DNA of 64,000 bases, from contig CM060947.1 of NCBI GenBank assembly GCA_030765055.1, forward strand, positions 56,118,891 to 56,182,890, read 5' to 3'. Positions 24,100 to 36,340 of this stretch are shown in pieces; position 1 is the first letter of the stretch, and every line of letters starts with the position of its first letter. The notes below the pieces were generated by a model. It was given only the letters and a program-made list of their open reading frames with translations. It was not told the DNA's origin and searched no databases. A program made the translations under genes and the position numbers. Source of the DNA: Mantis religiosa. Lineage: Eukaryota > Arthropoda > Insecta > Mantodea > Mantidae.

Positions 24100-24800
24100 T
24101 ATCGCATTTAGTCAAAAATAAGATCCCCTTTTTATCCAAATTATAGCCGGAAAATCGGGAGGGTCTTACAATCATATTCTTCGGGCCGAGAAATATCAAG
24201 ATGCTCTTTTGTTGACTTCAAGTTTATCACTCTGGTTTCGCCATAGTTTCATGTTTGGTTGTACTGAATACTTTCGACCCGTTGCTCGTACACAGTTTTT
24301 TTTTCCAGCTATTCCAAAACATCTAACTTAAAACCTACAGTGAAACTTTTTCGCGAATTTACGTTAGCCATAACATCTACAAAACAAGAGAAACTCGCTT
24401 TCAGTAAAGCTGCTGCAGTTTTAACCAAAGATCTCAGATCTGGTTATACTAAAATGGTAAGAAGTAAGCAGGTAAACCTCTAAGTACCTTGGGTAATTTA
24501 GAAGATGCTGCTATTAGGTATGTAAAAGTCGTCTCCCTCCTCCGTCCCCCCAAAGATACCTGCTGCTTTCTTCACAAACAAGTGAAAGGGTAGAACTTGG
24601 CCTTGGCCAATCTCTACCGATAACTGTGTGTACACTATCAAAAAAATTCTAGAGAAGGCATTTTCTTAAAATTACAGCCTGTCCCAAATTAAAGGAAAGG
24701 GTCTAATATTTGCATATTTTTTCTATAATTTGCTCGCAAACCTTGACCTTATAATCTACCCTTATGATCGAGAGGGTTTTACTTTCGAGTAAATACGGTA
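24100..24800. mobile_element. TIR DNA element, about 700 bp
   Basis: Imperfect terminal inverted repeats: left end 'tatcgcatttagtcaaaaat' followed by 'aagatcccct', right-end complement 'taccgtatttactcgaaagt' followed by 'aaaaccctct'. Ends of the form TACCGTATTTACTCGAA are common on small DNA transposons in animals. The interior holds an exon-like ORF at 24309-24471. The target duplication is unclear, possibly TA. Confidence 0.6.
24309..24471 (+). CDS. Exon-like ORF inside the TIR element
   Basis: A very good acceptor (nine T then CCAG) is followed by an open frame of about 54 codons. Two candidate donors follow: ATG|GTAAGAAG at 24456 and CAG|GTAAAC at 24471. The peptide is basic and helical in appearance, with 'LKPTVKLFREFTLAITSTKQ' and 'KAAAVLTKDLRSGYTKM'. 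I do not recognise it. It could be a transposase remnant or a host exon captured by the element. Confidence 0.35.
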
Positions 24801-24984
24801 TATGCTTTTAAAATTACATAAGGTACTTCAGATTTTCTGTTGGAGCTTAGAATATGTTCACATTAGCGGTGCTTTATTTAGAAATATACCTGACTAGATA
24901 GTCTGTACCCTCCCAGGTATCGTCTATTGTTACTACATGTCCACCACACACATATTCCAGGAAATTTCTTCTGCATTAATCAGA

Positions 24985-25470
24985 CATAATAGTCATTTAT
25001 AAGCAATCTACGCACATGTGTCTCAAATGGCTACAGCAAACCCATTTAGAGCACTTCGTACACAGTTTTCTGATTGATTTATGTAACACATACATGACAA
25101 TGTGCCCGAAATGCTTTCTTTGTACACCTGGGTCTAGCAGTGGTTGAGCACGTATTTGGAAGAATGTGTCCACTTTTAGACTTAAGTTCAATTCTATGGC
25201 TATATGTCTAACAATCTTCTCCTTGACTTTGTAAATCCAGAAAGTCTTGATTGCAGATATATTTAGCAAGTTATAGAACACAACCGTAGGCCAGGGTCCG
25301 GTGTTGCTTGAAATATAGTTTTTCTAACACAGTTGGTCCACTAAATCAATTCCTATCTTTCTCATATTGTAAAATCTTAAAAATTTTCGGCTTTTTTTAT
25401 TCATTAATTTCAGGATTAATAGCAACATGTGATGCGTTGTGGAAAGCAAGAGAACAAATTTATTTCTAAA
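24985..25470 (-). pseudogene. piggyBac transposase C-terminal fossil
   Basis: On the minus strand, in two frames, the order of a piggyBac transposase C-terminus is clear. 'KKSRKFLRFYNMRKIGIDLV' with 'DQLC' stands for the family's FYNxTKGGVDxxDQ(L/K)C. Then come 'PWPTVVFYNLLNISAIKTF' (family RRWPxxxFYNLLxIxxxNxxV) and the cysteine-rich zinc-finger end 'CTKCSKWVCCSHLRHMC'. At least one stop and one frameshift are present. The 5' part is missing beyond about 25470, where a SINE A begins. No TTAA-flanked end was found. Confidence 0.82.
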
Positions 25471-25494
25471 ATATACGTTACAGGGAATCAGATG

Positions 25495-25722
25495 TTGCCT
25501 ACTCGGTAGCTTAGATGGTAGTGTGTCTGCCTCACGTTCAAGAGGTCCCGAATTCGAATCTCGGTTAGTATGAGTTACCTGGATAAGGTTTTCCTTTATC
25601 CTTAAAGACGAATGTTGGGCAGCTCTAAACTCCATGGGCCCTGGACTCATTTGAGCATCATTTCACTTAGTTCATTTATCGTCCGTTATGACTTAACGTA
25701 AATTAAAAAAAGAAAGAAAGAA
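25495..25722 (+). mobile_element. SINE A
   Basis: Clean head: 'ggtagcttagatggtagtgt', 'gcctcacgttcaagaggtcc', B box 'gaattcgaatctcgg'. Body and A-rich tail are as in the other copies. It lies directly upstream of the piggyBac remnant and may have truncated it. Confidence 0.87.
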
Positions 25723-25936
25723 ATGTATATGGAATACTTCGCAAAACTATGCAAAAACAGTAACGTAAAAAGTCGCCTGGGTGACACTGGTCACCGAAAA
25801 GCACACAGGAGTATAAAATGGCTACGACACTGCCATACATTAACTATAGAACTGAAACAAAGAAATGCAGCCTTTTATGCATTCCTTAGAGGCTACCCGA
25901 AACACACACACACACGCACACACACCTCTGAGCCTG

Positions 25937-26122
25937 GGGCCGCGCCATAGCTGAGTGGTTAGACCGCTTGGCTCCCACCAAGGCGGCCCGGGTTCGATCC
26001 CAGGCGACCGTAAAGTGAGGTGAGATTTGTGGTGAACAACAGAGCGCTGGGGCGGCTTTTTTCCTGGGATCTCCGGTTTCCCGCATGTAGTAAAAGCGGG
26101 TGTTAAACACTGCCCATTTCAA
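25937..26122 (+). mobile_element. SINE F, tRNA-headed
   Basis: Intact-looking head: 'ccatagctgagtggttagac' (A box) and 'gggttcgatcccaggcgacc' (B box). Body 'tgagatttgtggtgaacaac', 'gggatctccggtttcccgca' and tail 'agtaaaagcgggtgttaaac'. Compared with the copy at 41043, a middle block is missing. A short CA tract (25904-25925) precedes it. Confidence 0.85.
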
Positions 26123-26219
26123 ATTTTCCTATAAGCCTGTTCTGAGAACTACAGGAATAAAACAAGTCACCCACGCGAGTAAGGAAGGGTTAATCAAACC
26201 ATTAAAGCCCACTTTGAGG

Positions 26220-26530
26220 AAATAAAAAAGGCTTTTTTTTTTTTTTAATATGGAGAGTAGTTTGAGATGAAGGGATTTTCTTCAAAACAGGTTTGTCGTT
26301 GCCTTAAGAAGCTACACTTAACTACCCAGTTCCATATTTATAGACACTGGTTTTTTTATTTATTCTGTACACAAACATACAACACACATACCGATCTCTA
26401 AAAGTGGATACAAATGATCTCAAACCGTGCATTTCCGATGAAAAGTCTATATTGAAATTTTAGATGGAATAAAACACTACATCTTAGTGCTAAATAAAGT
26501 AACGTTTTGAAGGATACTTAAAAGATATTG
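26220..26530 (+). repeat. DR1 copy (M4-M6)
   Basis: M4 'gatgaagggattttcttcaa', M5 region 'cacacataccg', M6 'atctcaaaccgtgcatttcc' and 'agatggaataaaacactaca'. Confidence 0.55.
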
Positions 26531-27215
26531 AATTCTTCCAGGAATCACCAAGCCATCTGCGAATGTTTTTACGTTTCCTGCGGCATGTTGTGCAACACTG
26601 GATGAAGTTTGGCAACATCCCAAAAGAAATTACTGCAGGATGCAGTAGACAAGTTTACGAGCTAAATATGTCAGTCGGGAACATCTCACTTGTGAGAGAA
26701 ACACAAAGTTGTGTTTAAACCTTCACCTATACCGAAAACTTGTATCTTTCCAAGTGGGCCCTCGTTTTAATTACTTCTAACTCTCACTTTCGTCGACCTT
26801 TTTGGATCACATCCCAGTGCACGCAAACACAGAGTATTTTTATGATACGAAACATTTGCTCGCACTTCAAGGTCTCCCTCCACAAGGCTGCGTTTTGACG
26901 TGACACAGTTACTTGAACTTGTAAATCTCGTATCTGAGACACGAAACGTCTGCATTGCTTTAGTTAAATCTACTCCTGCTAAAATCACTCACTTCAAAAA
27001 TTACTTTTATATTCTCTACCACTTCGTATTATACGGAAAATGTTATTTAAAATTAATATATCAATTTGTATTATAATCCTTGCTGAAACAAAACTACTTT
27101 ATGTGTCACCCCCGAACTATTCTTACGAAAACTTATTTTTATCTACATCATGTTTACACAAACACTTTCAATACACATTTATTTGTAAGTAAAAGAAAAC
27201 GGGAAATCGAATCAT
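26531..27215. other. No recognisable feature
   Basis: Short ORFs on both strands without motifs. Confidence 0.3.
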
Positions 27216-27219
27216 TAAT

Positions 27220-27700
27220 TAATCGATCTTTAAAGGCCTTTTGGTGTATGCTGCCCTTGAAATTCCGCACACTCTATATCATCGCAAGAAAAGCTGAATA
27301 GTGACAGCACTTTAAAAGATACAATCAATATCCTTTATCCATCTTTGTGAAAATAAAAATCGTTAAGATTTTCATGTCGAGGGTAACTAAGGTTGGAAGG
27401 ACCTTGTGAAAACCTTAGTGTCCCATTTTTTGGAAGATATTTGACTTAATTAGTAACTTTGGTATTTATCGGCGTGAGCCGGTATACACGCAAACATACT
27501 TTTCCTAAATAATTTTGGTTCAGGGTGCCTCAAAACATGCATTTGTTGTCAAATCTCCAGATAATTTTTGGGAGGAATATAATGCATTCAGTACTAACTG
27601 GTAGTGCGTATTAAAAACGTAATAAAATATAAAACTCATTCGGAAGAAATTTGAGCAATTTCGTATAACTGGTAAACAATAAGATTGGCAAAAACCTGCG
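27220..27700 (+). repeat. DR1 copy (M1-M6)
   Basis: M1 'ttgaaattccgcacactcta', M3 'aaaaatcgttaagat', M4 'ggaaggaccttgtgaaaacc', M6 'cagggtgcctcaaaacatgc' and 'gggaggaatataatgcattc'. Confidence 0.6.
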
Positions 27701-28920
27701 ACTAAAAAATTTAGTGCTGGTTAAAACAAGTTCATTTTTTCTGGCTTTTAGCATTTCCGAGATACTCGTTGTCTTCTATTTTCCAACAATTTATCACAAA
27801 ATTGTTGAAGATGTTAACATATTTTCTGGTTTCTCCTAGTGTATAAACTCTAATTATAATAATCTGATTTTTAAGAGGAATACAAAAGACTAAAGCACAG
27901 ACAAGCGTTTTGAAACTTTACATAATTTGTGTATTTTATCGACCTTCGTATGGATAGTAAGTTTTAATTTACCTTTCATACCAATACGGATAGTGAAGAT
28001 AGTTAAGGCATAATCTCGTGAACGAGAGATATGCGATTCAAATTCATAGGCCCGTCTTTCTTGATAATCTTTCTTCTTTTTCCCAGTTCTCATAATGCCG
28101 GGAAGGTGCCTTAAATTTAGATCTGGAAGATTTTCTCTCCAAATTTCTTTTCCGAATCATCACTTCATCAGTCATCACTGAGATGCCGTATGTACAAGGT
28201 AAGAACAGAAGTTAATTCGATTATAAAACTGCCTGATATGTAATAACCTCATGACTTCTCTACTCTTGTACAACTATTTTATAAATGCTTATTCCTCTGC
28301 TTCATGTTTATTCCAGATAAATTTGCAGAAATTATCTTATTGTTTATTCTCCTTTAGGTGTAAACGGAATGTGGGAATACAGTAGTCTTTCAGCGATAGT
28401 CAAATCTTTTAAAGCTGGTCGATATGGAATTGCTGAGAAATTCTGTGCTGCTTGCATGGCCTAGAGAAAAAAAAATGAGTAACGACTTCCCATTTGAGGC
28501 AAATAAAGGTAATGGAAACTTTGGAAAAATAACGAATATCTCTGAAATGCTTCATTCCCCACATACCAGACACACACAAATATATATAACATAAATGGTG
28601 TCTTAAAAGATCTAAATTTTTCGCCAAATTTATTCGCATAAAGTATAATAAGTATTTAATATAATAGAATCGTATTTTATTTTTCATGTTTACACTGGTG
28701 AAGGATTCTCGGCAATGACTCTCATTAAAGTAATATTTTCTCAATAACTTACGCCATGTGGCAAGGAGTACATATGCACATTAACGGCTTATCCAAAAAT
28801 AAACTACAGTACCTGCGCAGAGCGTCTTACAGCCTCTCCCATAAAGCTGCAGTTACAAGTGAATCTGAGTGAATTTGTATCATAAACTGAACGTTACAAT
28901 AAGTTTTTTTTAAAATTTAT
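27701..28920. other. Unassigned DNA with a DR1 M1 piece
   Basis: A DR1 M1 block is present at 28380-28520 ('cgatatggaattgctgag', 'acttcccatttgaggc'). Nothing else was recognised. Confidence 0.35.
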
Positions 28921-28924
28921 CTGC

Positions 28925-29012
28925 ACAAGAATAACCATAGCGTATTGAGATTTGAACTCTACTGTTCTACGTACAGGCAGAGGTGCAGTTCGCCCACCAG
29001 TCAACGAAGCGC
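28925..29012 (-). mobile_element. Possible worn SINE head
   Basis: The reverse strand reads 'gagttcaaatctcaatacgc' (B-box-like) preceded by an A-box-like 'cttcgttgactggtgggcga'. There is no second copy and no recognisable body. Confidence 0.35.
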
Positions 29013-30155
29013 TCCCTTGTCATATGGTTTTGTTTACAACTCCTTTGAACTTAAAGTGAAACCCCTTTGTTCTCTGAATATAAAATCATGTCTCTAAGAA
29101 TCCTCTCCTTTAAGAGAGAGTTAGGAAGGTACTAAAGTATATAATAAATGTGTGAGGTTTTAACTGGTTGATATATAGTTTGTGTAGCCTAAATAGTTTC
29201 GTATAGTACAGTGTGGTAATGCAACGAAAATATGCTGTCTTAAAATTAAAATAAAAAGGTTTCAGATGGCTCAACTCTTACGAACATCGGATATGCAATA
29301 CCTCTATATATTAAAGCAAGACGAGAATAAAGAACAGTTTGAGCTAATTAATTACTTCCGTATTTTCTCGTTTGTGCCTTTATTGTGAAAGGCTGGAGTG
29401 AAGACAAACATAAATTATATATCTGCCAAATAATAATTTAATCTTGGACAGAGTTTATATAAATATACATTAACAATGAAACTCGTCGAAAGTAAAGATG
29501 CTGAAAAAACAAGTGCCCCTGATAGTACTACTAACCGCGGAACACGTTAGTGTGAGGTACTGCATACGCTGCAGGCGATATCATGCTGGCTCAATATAGT
29601 ACGTGACATTGAACGCATTTACCGAGGAACTCGTCATACAAGTGCCTTTTAAGAGCAGGGAAGTAGAATTCAATGACTGCTCGCATAAATTAGAAAATAA
29701 CATTGGCGATATCATACCTTATTTGTAAATCAATGTATACAGGCTCACTCATTAGGAAATATAGAAGTACATGTTCACATTTTGATTTTCCAACACTTAC
29801 CGATCTGCTTGAACTCAGTAGTTAATACAAGTAACATCTTACCTGCAACAAAGAACAGAATACTTTAATTTCATAGATGCAGCTCCTTTAACACAATCAG
29901 TTTAAAAGGAAAGGAGTGGATGAAAATATCCAACATTTACGTTTTTAATTTAAAAAAAGTACATCAACCCCAATTTATCCATTCTTGGAATTTCAAATAT
30001 ATAAGCTACTTTGAATCTTAAGGAATTTCACTTTAAAAGGATGCCGTAATCATATTAACTGCAACGCAGATTTTTAATTAATTTTCAACATTTCTACTAT
30101 ATAATGTTTGCTGCATTCATGATTTATCTCCTAAAAATTGCGTACTATAAATTCC
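29013..30155. other. No recognisable feature
   Basis: AT-rich sequence with no motif on either strand. Confidence 0.35.
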
Positions 30156-30159
30156 TAAT

Positions 30160-30800
30160 TTCTGCTTTCTCTGCTACATACGTAGTAGGTAGAGAAGGTA
30201 TTGCATTCCACTAAAACATTCGAAATCAGATTTCACGGAAATATACCTTTTTGTCTCTTGAATACAAAAAGTACAGGATCCGATAACAGGCGCGTCTATA
30301 AAGAGCATATCTGAAAAACAAAAAGGTCGCTCATTATATGGCATTATGCTTATAATTTGGTATTGAAGTCCAGCATCTTCGTTGGATATGACACCTCCAA
30401 ACAATCCTCCAAACATTTTCTGAATGTTCTCGTTTTCTAAAATACTTTCTCTAACAGTTTTGCTTAAAGCACATGTTTAAGACAAATGACAAACATACAC
30501 TGAAAGTTCTGGGGATAAAGCAAGAAGTCCTGTTCATTCTGAAAGACGTTTGCATGGCTGGCAAAGCGTATGAAACAGAACCTGACTACACAAAACATGT
30601 GACAAACTTACACAAAACTCGTTAAGTACACAGTTTTATTAAACGACTTTTATTTTTTGAGTTATGTTTTGCAATCACACATAAACATGGACTTCCATCC
30701 TCCGCCTAAAAATGTATGTAATTATTCAAAGAGTTTTGGATGGAATACTCTCTCTACTTAAGTTCCTAAAAATGTTTTCAAAGTTCGAAATTTTTTTATT
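30160..30800. repeat. DR1 M6 pieces in opposite orientations
   Basis: Minus-strand M6 at 30160-30240 ('aggtattgcattccactaaa') and plus-strand M5-M6 at 30640-30800 ('ttttttgagttatgttttgc', 'ggatggaatactctctctac'). The 30240-30420 interval between them has a minus-strand ORF without clear identity. Confidence 0.5.
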
Positions 30801-31499
30801 CAAATGTTGAAGAGGTTTGAAAGATGTCATTCAAAACTTAAAAACTCCTTATACATTACTGCAGTGCTATAAATTCTGAACTGAATGGATTTTCAGCCAA
30901 GGCTTCCCTTAATATAGCTGCAAATTCACGAAAGAAGTGTCTTAGGAATCCACGTGCCGGAAAGTGTATACGTACCAAAGATTTAATGTTTCTAAGAGTA
31001 TTTTATATAAATATATCAAAAGCCCTCTTTTTTTTTACCCATTTATTGTATTTCATTTTATTACCTGCAAATTTTTGAGTGGATTCAAGGGTTTTTCTAA
31101 GAACTGACAAGAAAAATTTAGTTAACCTTTGGACGTGCTGGGCCCAGTTTGGGTTTATTTCGTTTTTTGTTGCAGGCTTTCGCATTAATATTAAACACAG
31201 CACGAGGACGTCTGCTGGTTGTATACGTCAGTAATTAGGTCAAGCGTTAAGGGTACTCTAAACCTTTACGGACCCCACTATTTAGGCGGAGATTAACCGT
31301 GCATGGGATGTTTTAGGACATTTTGTCGTCACGACGAACTCCCTCAACTGCAGGGGTGATTTCTGCGCAGTGGGTCTAACAGTTATGGGGTGAAACAAAG
31401 GCTTCTGTTGCTGTTTGTAATATCTGCTTAAGGATACTCAATACGACATTTTGACAAGATTAAAACGCCTCGTTCACTATAGAATCAGTTGTTCACTAC

Positions 31500-31579
31500 G
31501 AACAACATAACTCAAAAATGAAAAGAGGGCAAATGCCAAACTTGCTATTCCACTTCAGCGTCATCCAAGGATGCAACAA

Positions 31580-31615
<36 letters not shown>

Positions 31616-31990
31616 GTAACACCCAAAACTATCCTTTATATGCAACAATTTTCGATATTTTTAATCTTCTGAAAAAAACATTATAATACGATAAGTTTGA
31701 TATATTTACATGAAAACTAAAAAATGTATTTCTTGAGCTTTTCTGGGAATCAACTCAGTAGCCCTAGTCGTTCGGAAAGACATTTACGTAATTTTGCAAG
31801 CGGGTAAACAGGAAGAGATAGATAAAACCTTGGACGCAAAGATCTAGATTTCTTCAAAACATATTTTATTCCAGTTATTTCTAGCATCAGTTACTTTCGA
31901 AATATTTTGTTATATTGGTTTGAATTTTTCACACTTTGTCTTATTCACAGAAAGAGAATGAACTTTTAAAAGCAACATAATAGCAGTTTT
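31500..31990 (-). repeat. DR1 copy with internal poly-A
   Basis: M5 'cataactcaaaaatg', M4 'tcatccaaggatgcaacaac', a 30-odd bp A run at 31581-31612, then M3 and M1 ('cagaaagagaatgaactttt'). The homopolymer sits inside the repeat and is therefore not a retroposon tail. Confidence 0.55.
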
Positions 31991-32434
31991 AAAATCACCT
32001 GACTAGTGCGTCTCCTGTATCCTCTCTGTTCCTACAATGAAATGTACAAGTGAAGTCATTTTTGCAAACAACAATGCTATTGCAGAAATATAAATTAAAC
32101 CACAATGCGAATGTAACTAATATATATCTACAAGTTGTAAGTTCTATTAGTTTTTTCTCGTAACCATTTAAAAAACATGGCATTAAAATGCCATTATATA
32201 GCGGTCCTCTTTTAAAATATTCGACATACACCATACACTTAATCGTATATCTAAAATGAAATGCGGAAGTGCGTAATCCAGGTTTATCTGAAATAAGAAA
32301 AAGACAGAAGAATAATTTGTAAGAGTGAGTACAAAAAGTCATGTGAATTTACATCACAACTTACGATTGTTTCCTAAAATGTCTATTAAATATCAGAATA
32401 CAAGATACAAAATGTTGCGGAACATTTAGGATAT

Positions 32435-32511
32435 TGTGGAAACGTAGAGTCAGACTGAAAAATTCAATGCCATAGCCGGGATTTGAACCACGGATCTTCT
32501 GGTCTCCGTCC
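32435..32511 (-). mobile_element. SINE D head, left arm of an inverted pair
   Basis: 'gtggaaacgtagagtcagac', 'attcaatgccatagccggga', 'tttgaaccacggatcttctg' and 'gtctccgtcc' form the reverse complement of 32589-32662 with few mismatches. Confidence 0.85.
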
Positions 32512-32519
32512 ATGCGAGT

Positions 32520-32690
32520 CAGTTGGAGAATTTAGTGTCATATCGGTACGTTGGCCATAGTAGTTCAATGGTTAGAGCGGCTGGCCGGAGACCAGAAGAT
32601 CCGTGGTTCAAATCCCAGCTATGACATTGAATTTTTCAATCTGACTCTACGTTTCCACAATTTACCCTACACACGGCCAGTGTGAAAGAA
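32520..32690 (+). mobile_element. SINE D, right arm of an inverted pair
   Basis: The leader 'gtcagttggagaatttagtg' precedes a tRNA-like head 'ggccatagtagttcaatggt', 'tagagcggctggccggagac' and B box 'tggttcaaatcccagc'. The tail is 'ttgaatttttcaatctgact' and 'ctacgtttccacaat'. With the left arm it can fold into a hairpin of about 73 bp. Confidence 0.87.
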
Positions 32691-32999
32691 CAATTAATTT
32701 CCATTTGGGATATTATTAGGCTGTTCACACTGTACAAATGTATTCATTCACTAAAACTTACTTTATTTTCTTCATTCTAAGGACTTCAAATCGTTTATTT
32801 AAATGAAATGTTGCTTGTACAAATTACTCTTAAGAAAGTTTACTCCTCTATTTACTTCATTTTAGATGAGATAAAAGTTTGCAGATGAGATTATTTAATG
32901 TTTATGAACTGGACGCTATTTGAGGGTCTTAAAATTTCACATTCTTTTCATTCATTCGTGAAAAAACAAACTGAATACTGATAGAACTAAAAGAACGAC

Positions 33000-33430
33000 G
33001 AAGGTGTTAATTCAAACCATTAATAACGGATATCTCGGAAATGCCTGATGCCAGCGCCCCCCCCCCCTACACACATAAACATTATTTGAAATAAGCTGCA
33101 TGTTTTAAAGAGATCTACATTTTTCATGTAATATATTTACCAGCTACACAAGATTACATAAAAGTTCTTACGAATGAAGAGTTCAGAGGCCATTCCCAAA
33201 ATCCAAGATACATATTTAGATGCTCATAAAAATATCTTTAGTATTTAAATAAAAATCGTTACAGCTATTCTGAAAAAAGAAAGAAAACTGTTAAGAATGT
33301 CCCATATAAATGGTAATTTGACATAGAGAGGATTTAAAAAAAAATAACCTTTGCGTTGCATCTTTGGAAAATATATGTTAATGTGCGAACACGCGCGTGC
33401 GCTAAGACCACCTTTTCCTAAAAGTGCTTT
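33000..33430 (+). repeat. DR1 copy (M2-M5)
   Basis: 'acgaatgaagagttcagagg', M3 'aataaaaatcgttacagct' and an M4-like 'tttgcgttgcatctttgga'. Interrupted by a 13-bp C run near 33056. Confidence 0.5.
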
Positions 33431-33939
33431 TAAGAAGCTATTGCAAATGAAAATATAAAACTAGACTAGCCAAAGCACTCACCTGAAAATCGTAAAAGGC
33501 CCGTTAACTGCCGTGATAAACATACACGGACACGTGACCAACGTCCATGCGACATGGCTCGCGCCGCGATAAAAGTGGAAGCGGAACTTCCGAGAAAATA
33601 ACACTAAAATACATGGGCACAGTCAGGCATAGGGCATTTTCGTTTTGCAGCGAGCATCGCTATATCCCAAGTAAAACTTTGCTTAACTCAAACTGAGTAC
33701 ACATTTTTTCATTTATTTGTTCATTGCGATGCTCTATCATTAGTGAACAGAATCTTGTGCCTTTAATAAATATAACATAACGTACTTAAATCTTTCATAA
33801 TATTATATATACACACGATTATTTAATACTAAAGTGTTAGGATGTACCAAACCTTAATCTAGCTTTATCGCTCACGTTTACTTTTTTTTTCTTTGACATG
33901 ATTACACGAAAGCAAATATGAAGTTACAACAATATAAAA

Positions 33940-34185
33940 TAGCTCTGGGAGCGGGCTAGAGCTAGCCAACCCGACCGCCGGTCTCACGCTCACATAGGCA
34001 AGGCAGACGATCAACCAATTGATACATTTGATACATTTTGTCAACATCGCGGCAGCCCCAGTCGGAAAGGTGGCTTTCTAGACAGGGATTGGCTACCTAT
34101 CGTAGCTCCTCACTTTCCCCTCGATGCTGGGTAGTCACCAGTCCTATACCCGGGTCTTAAAATCCGCACCCGACTATTTCAAATT
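33940..34185 (-). mobile_element. SINE B, tRNA head truncated
   Basis: 'cgaccgccggtctcacgctc', 'cggaaaggtggctttctaga', 'tatcgtagctcctcact', 'gatgctgggtagtcaccagt' and 'cgggtcttaaaatccgcacc', all shared with 20545-20865. Confidence 0.8.
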
Positions 34186-34654
34186 TATATTAAACAAACA
34201 ACATGCAGCTTAATTACAAAAGTGTTGAAATATCACCCGTACTAAAAAGAGAAAAAAAAAAAACAGGAAAAATATGCATTATATGGAAGGAATTTTTTAT
34301 TTTAAATTGCTGAAAATTTAGAAATTAACTCCATGTCAGACGACTGTACTTTCTGACGGAAAAAATGATTTGTATAAAAATCCTGCCTCTATTAATCAGC
34401 TGAGTGCAAGAGGTTAAAACCAATAATTTCGAACATATAATAATCAAAATATTGTACTGTAATGCTCCTGCAGAAGAATTGTGATCAGTTGCGACCTGAT
34501 AAAAAGGTATATCATATTTCCTTATTTAAAATAAAATAATTATATTCCTTCAATGTTATTTATCGTTTTCCACAGTATCACAATTATTTAGGATACCTCA
34601 TTCATTAAAAGGCCATGCTGTTCTTCACATCACTTATTTACGATATATTTACTC

Positions 34655-35110
34655 TCAGCTACGGATTTAAAGCAGAGAAAGTATTTTCATTCCACCCAAA
34701 AAATTCATTCAGAGGTACTGAGTTTTATATATAGAAAAAGGTCTGCCTACGCGCGAGTACGTGTGAATAGCATAACTCAAAAACAAAAATTTGCTTACTT
34801 ATATGTCAAACTTGGAATTTAAGTACAGCATTTTCGAAGGATGCAACACGAAGGTTTCCAAGTGAATCCTCCCATCCCAGGTTACCCTTTACCTGAAAAA
34901 GCTTTCAAAAAATATAATTTTCTCAAAATGGTTCTATTTTGATTAAAATATTATATGTTTAAGTAATTTTCATGACAAATGAAACGCATATGTTGCATTT
35001 TCTGGGGATGTTGCAAGTCACTTTCTGGGTTATTTTTGCATAACTCGAAAATCTTAAGGGATTGAATAAAATTTTACTGCACAAAACAGTAGAACTCGCT
35101 AAAAAAACAC
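34655..35110 (-). repeat. DR1 copy (M6-M2)
   Basis: M6 'agaaagtattttcattccac', M5 'gcataactcaaaaacaaaaa', M4 'gaaggatgcaacacgaaggt', M3 'ttttgattaaaatattatat' and the M2 side 'cataactcgaaaatcttaag'. Confidence 0.6.
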
Positions 35111-35154
35111 ACACATTTTTGTCTCATATTTTGTGTGTGCTTTTTTTAAATTAA

Positions 35155-35355
35155 GGTCCTAGAACGTCAAATAGGACGATGAATGAAATGGGTGAAATGA
35201 TGCCCAAATAAGCCCAGGATCCATAGAGCTTAGAGTCTTTCAGGATAAGGGAACCTCATAAAAACTTATCCACATAACTCACCCTGACCGAAATTTGAGA
35301 TCGGGACCTCTTGAACGTGAGGCAAACCGCTACCATCTACACTACAGAGGCGGGC
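35155..35355 (-). mobile_element. SINE A
   Basis: 'aggacgatgaatgaaatggg', 'ccatagagcttagagtcttt', 'ataactcaccctgaccgaaa' and 'gacctcttgaacgtgaggca'. The B box is damaged ('atttgagatcggg'). Confidence 0.83.
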
Positions 35356-36130
35356 AACCACTCTTAAAAAATTTGACTATATAACGCTTAAGACCTACTG
35401 TATTCCCATACTCTCCTTGCAAGAAGTTACAAGAAGTTAGCAATAAGGTAAAAATTATCTCGATTACAATGTAGTAATTAGCGTAATAATCACTTGAAAA
35501 AAATAGAGAAAGTAACTTTAGTGCTCTACATCAGTCCTTTTTTGAGGGGGAGGTTAAAGAAATCCTTTCAATCAAGCAAAGCTTAATGAAATAGAACGTA
35601 CGAAAACACCCTGAAACTGTTCATAGTAGCAAGGAGGAATAAATTCAGAGGCTGCAGTCATAGAACAATTAATCACCTATGTGACAGCAACAAGCAAGGA
35701 ATCAGAAACCATCAGTCAGATGGCGCGCTTACAAAAACTGGAATTCCCCAAAAGCCTACTGTGACACATTTTCTTCGTTATAGTACACAATGGCTACTTT
35801 TGGTAATATTTTGTTTGCCCAGTTAACATGAATATCAGCAACCACTCCTAAAACCCTACCCATGGTAAAGATATAGCCACAGTTGGTTTAATTTCAGCTG
35901 TTTGTTGGTAGTACAGACATTATCTTGCAAGACGTCAGCTGTTGAGTTTAAAGTACATATATCATCAATCCTTGGCTGGGTAGTGGCCATTGTGTTCAAA
36001 GTGTGGGTTTAGTTGGAATTGTTTTAATTCTTATACGTGTTCTGCACTTTTAATTGTTTTACAACACATTTATGGAAGATTACATAATACTGTAATACAA
36101 TATCAATTTGTGATTAATTATACTTTAACG
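35356..36130. other. No recognisable feature
   Basis: No motif, repeat or exon signal recognised. Confidence 0.3.
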
Positions 36131-36134
36131 ACTT

Positions 36135-36340
36135 AGGAAAATCCCTGGGAGCAGCGGTTCAGAATAGATGATGCCGCCCAGAGGGTTGCCATTTCAAGTC
36201 CCGCCTGGGCATGAGTGTTTATGTATATGCGTAAAAACAACAGGAAAAAAGAAAAACAAACAAAAAAGCGAAAATAAGGGAAGAAGATAAAAAAGGGAAT
36301 TACAGAAGGGGACTCATGACCAGATGAGTTCCCCACCCTG
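36135..36340 (+). mobile_element. SINE K, tRNA-headed, single copy seen
   Basis: A-box-like 'gcagcggttcagaataga' and B-box-like 'ggttgccatttcaagtcccg' are followed by an A-rich body ('aaaaacaacaggaaaaaag') and 'gggaattacagaaggggact'. Confidence 0.45.

Noticed and set aside
30240..30416. Minus-strand ORF with 'MLFIDAPV', faintly like a serine carboxypeptidase
   Set aside because: The catalytic-region spacing does not continue, and the downstream part is DR1 repeat.
31995..32342. 115-codon minus-strand ORF preceded by a good acceptor
   Set aside because: No motif, AT-rich composition, no clear donor or stop context. The length is within what chance gives in 64 kb.
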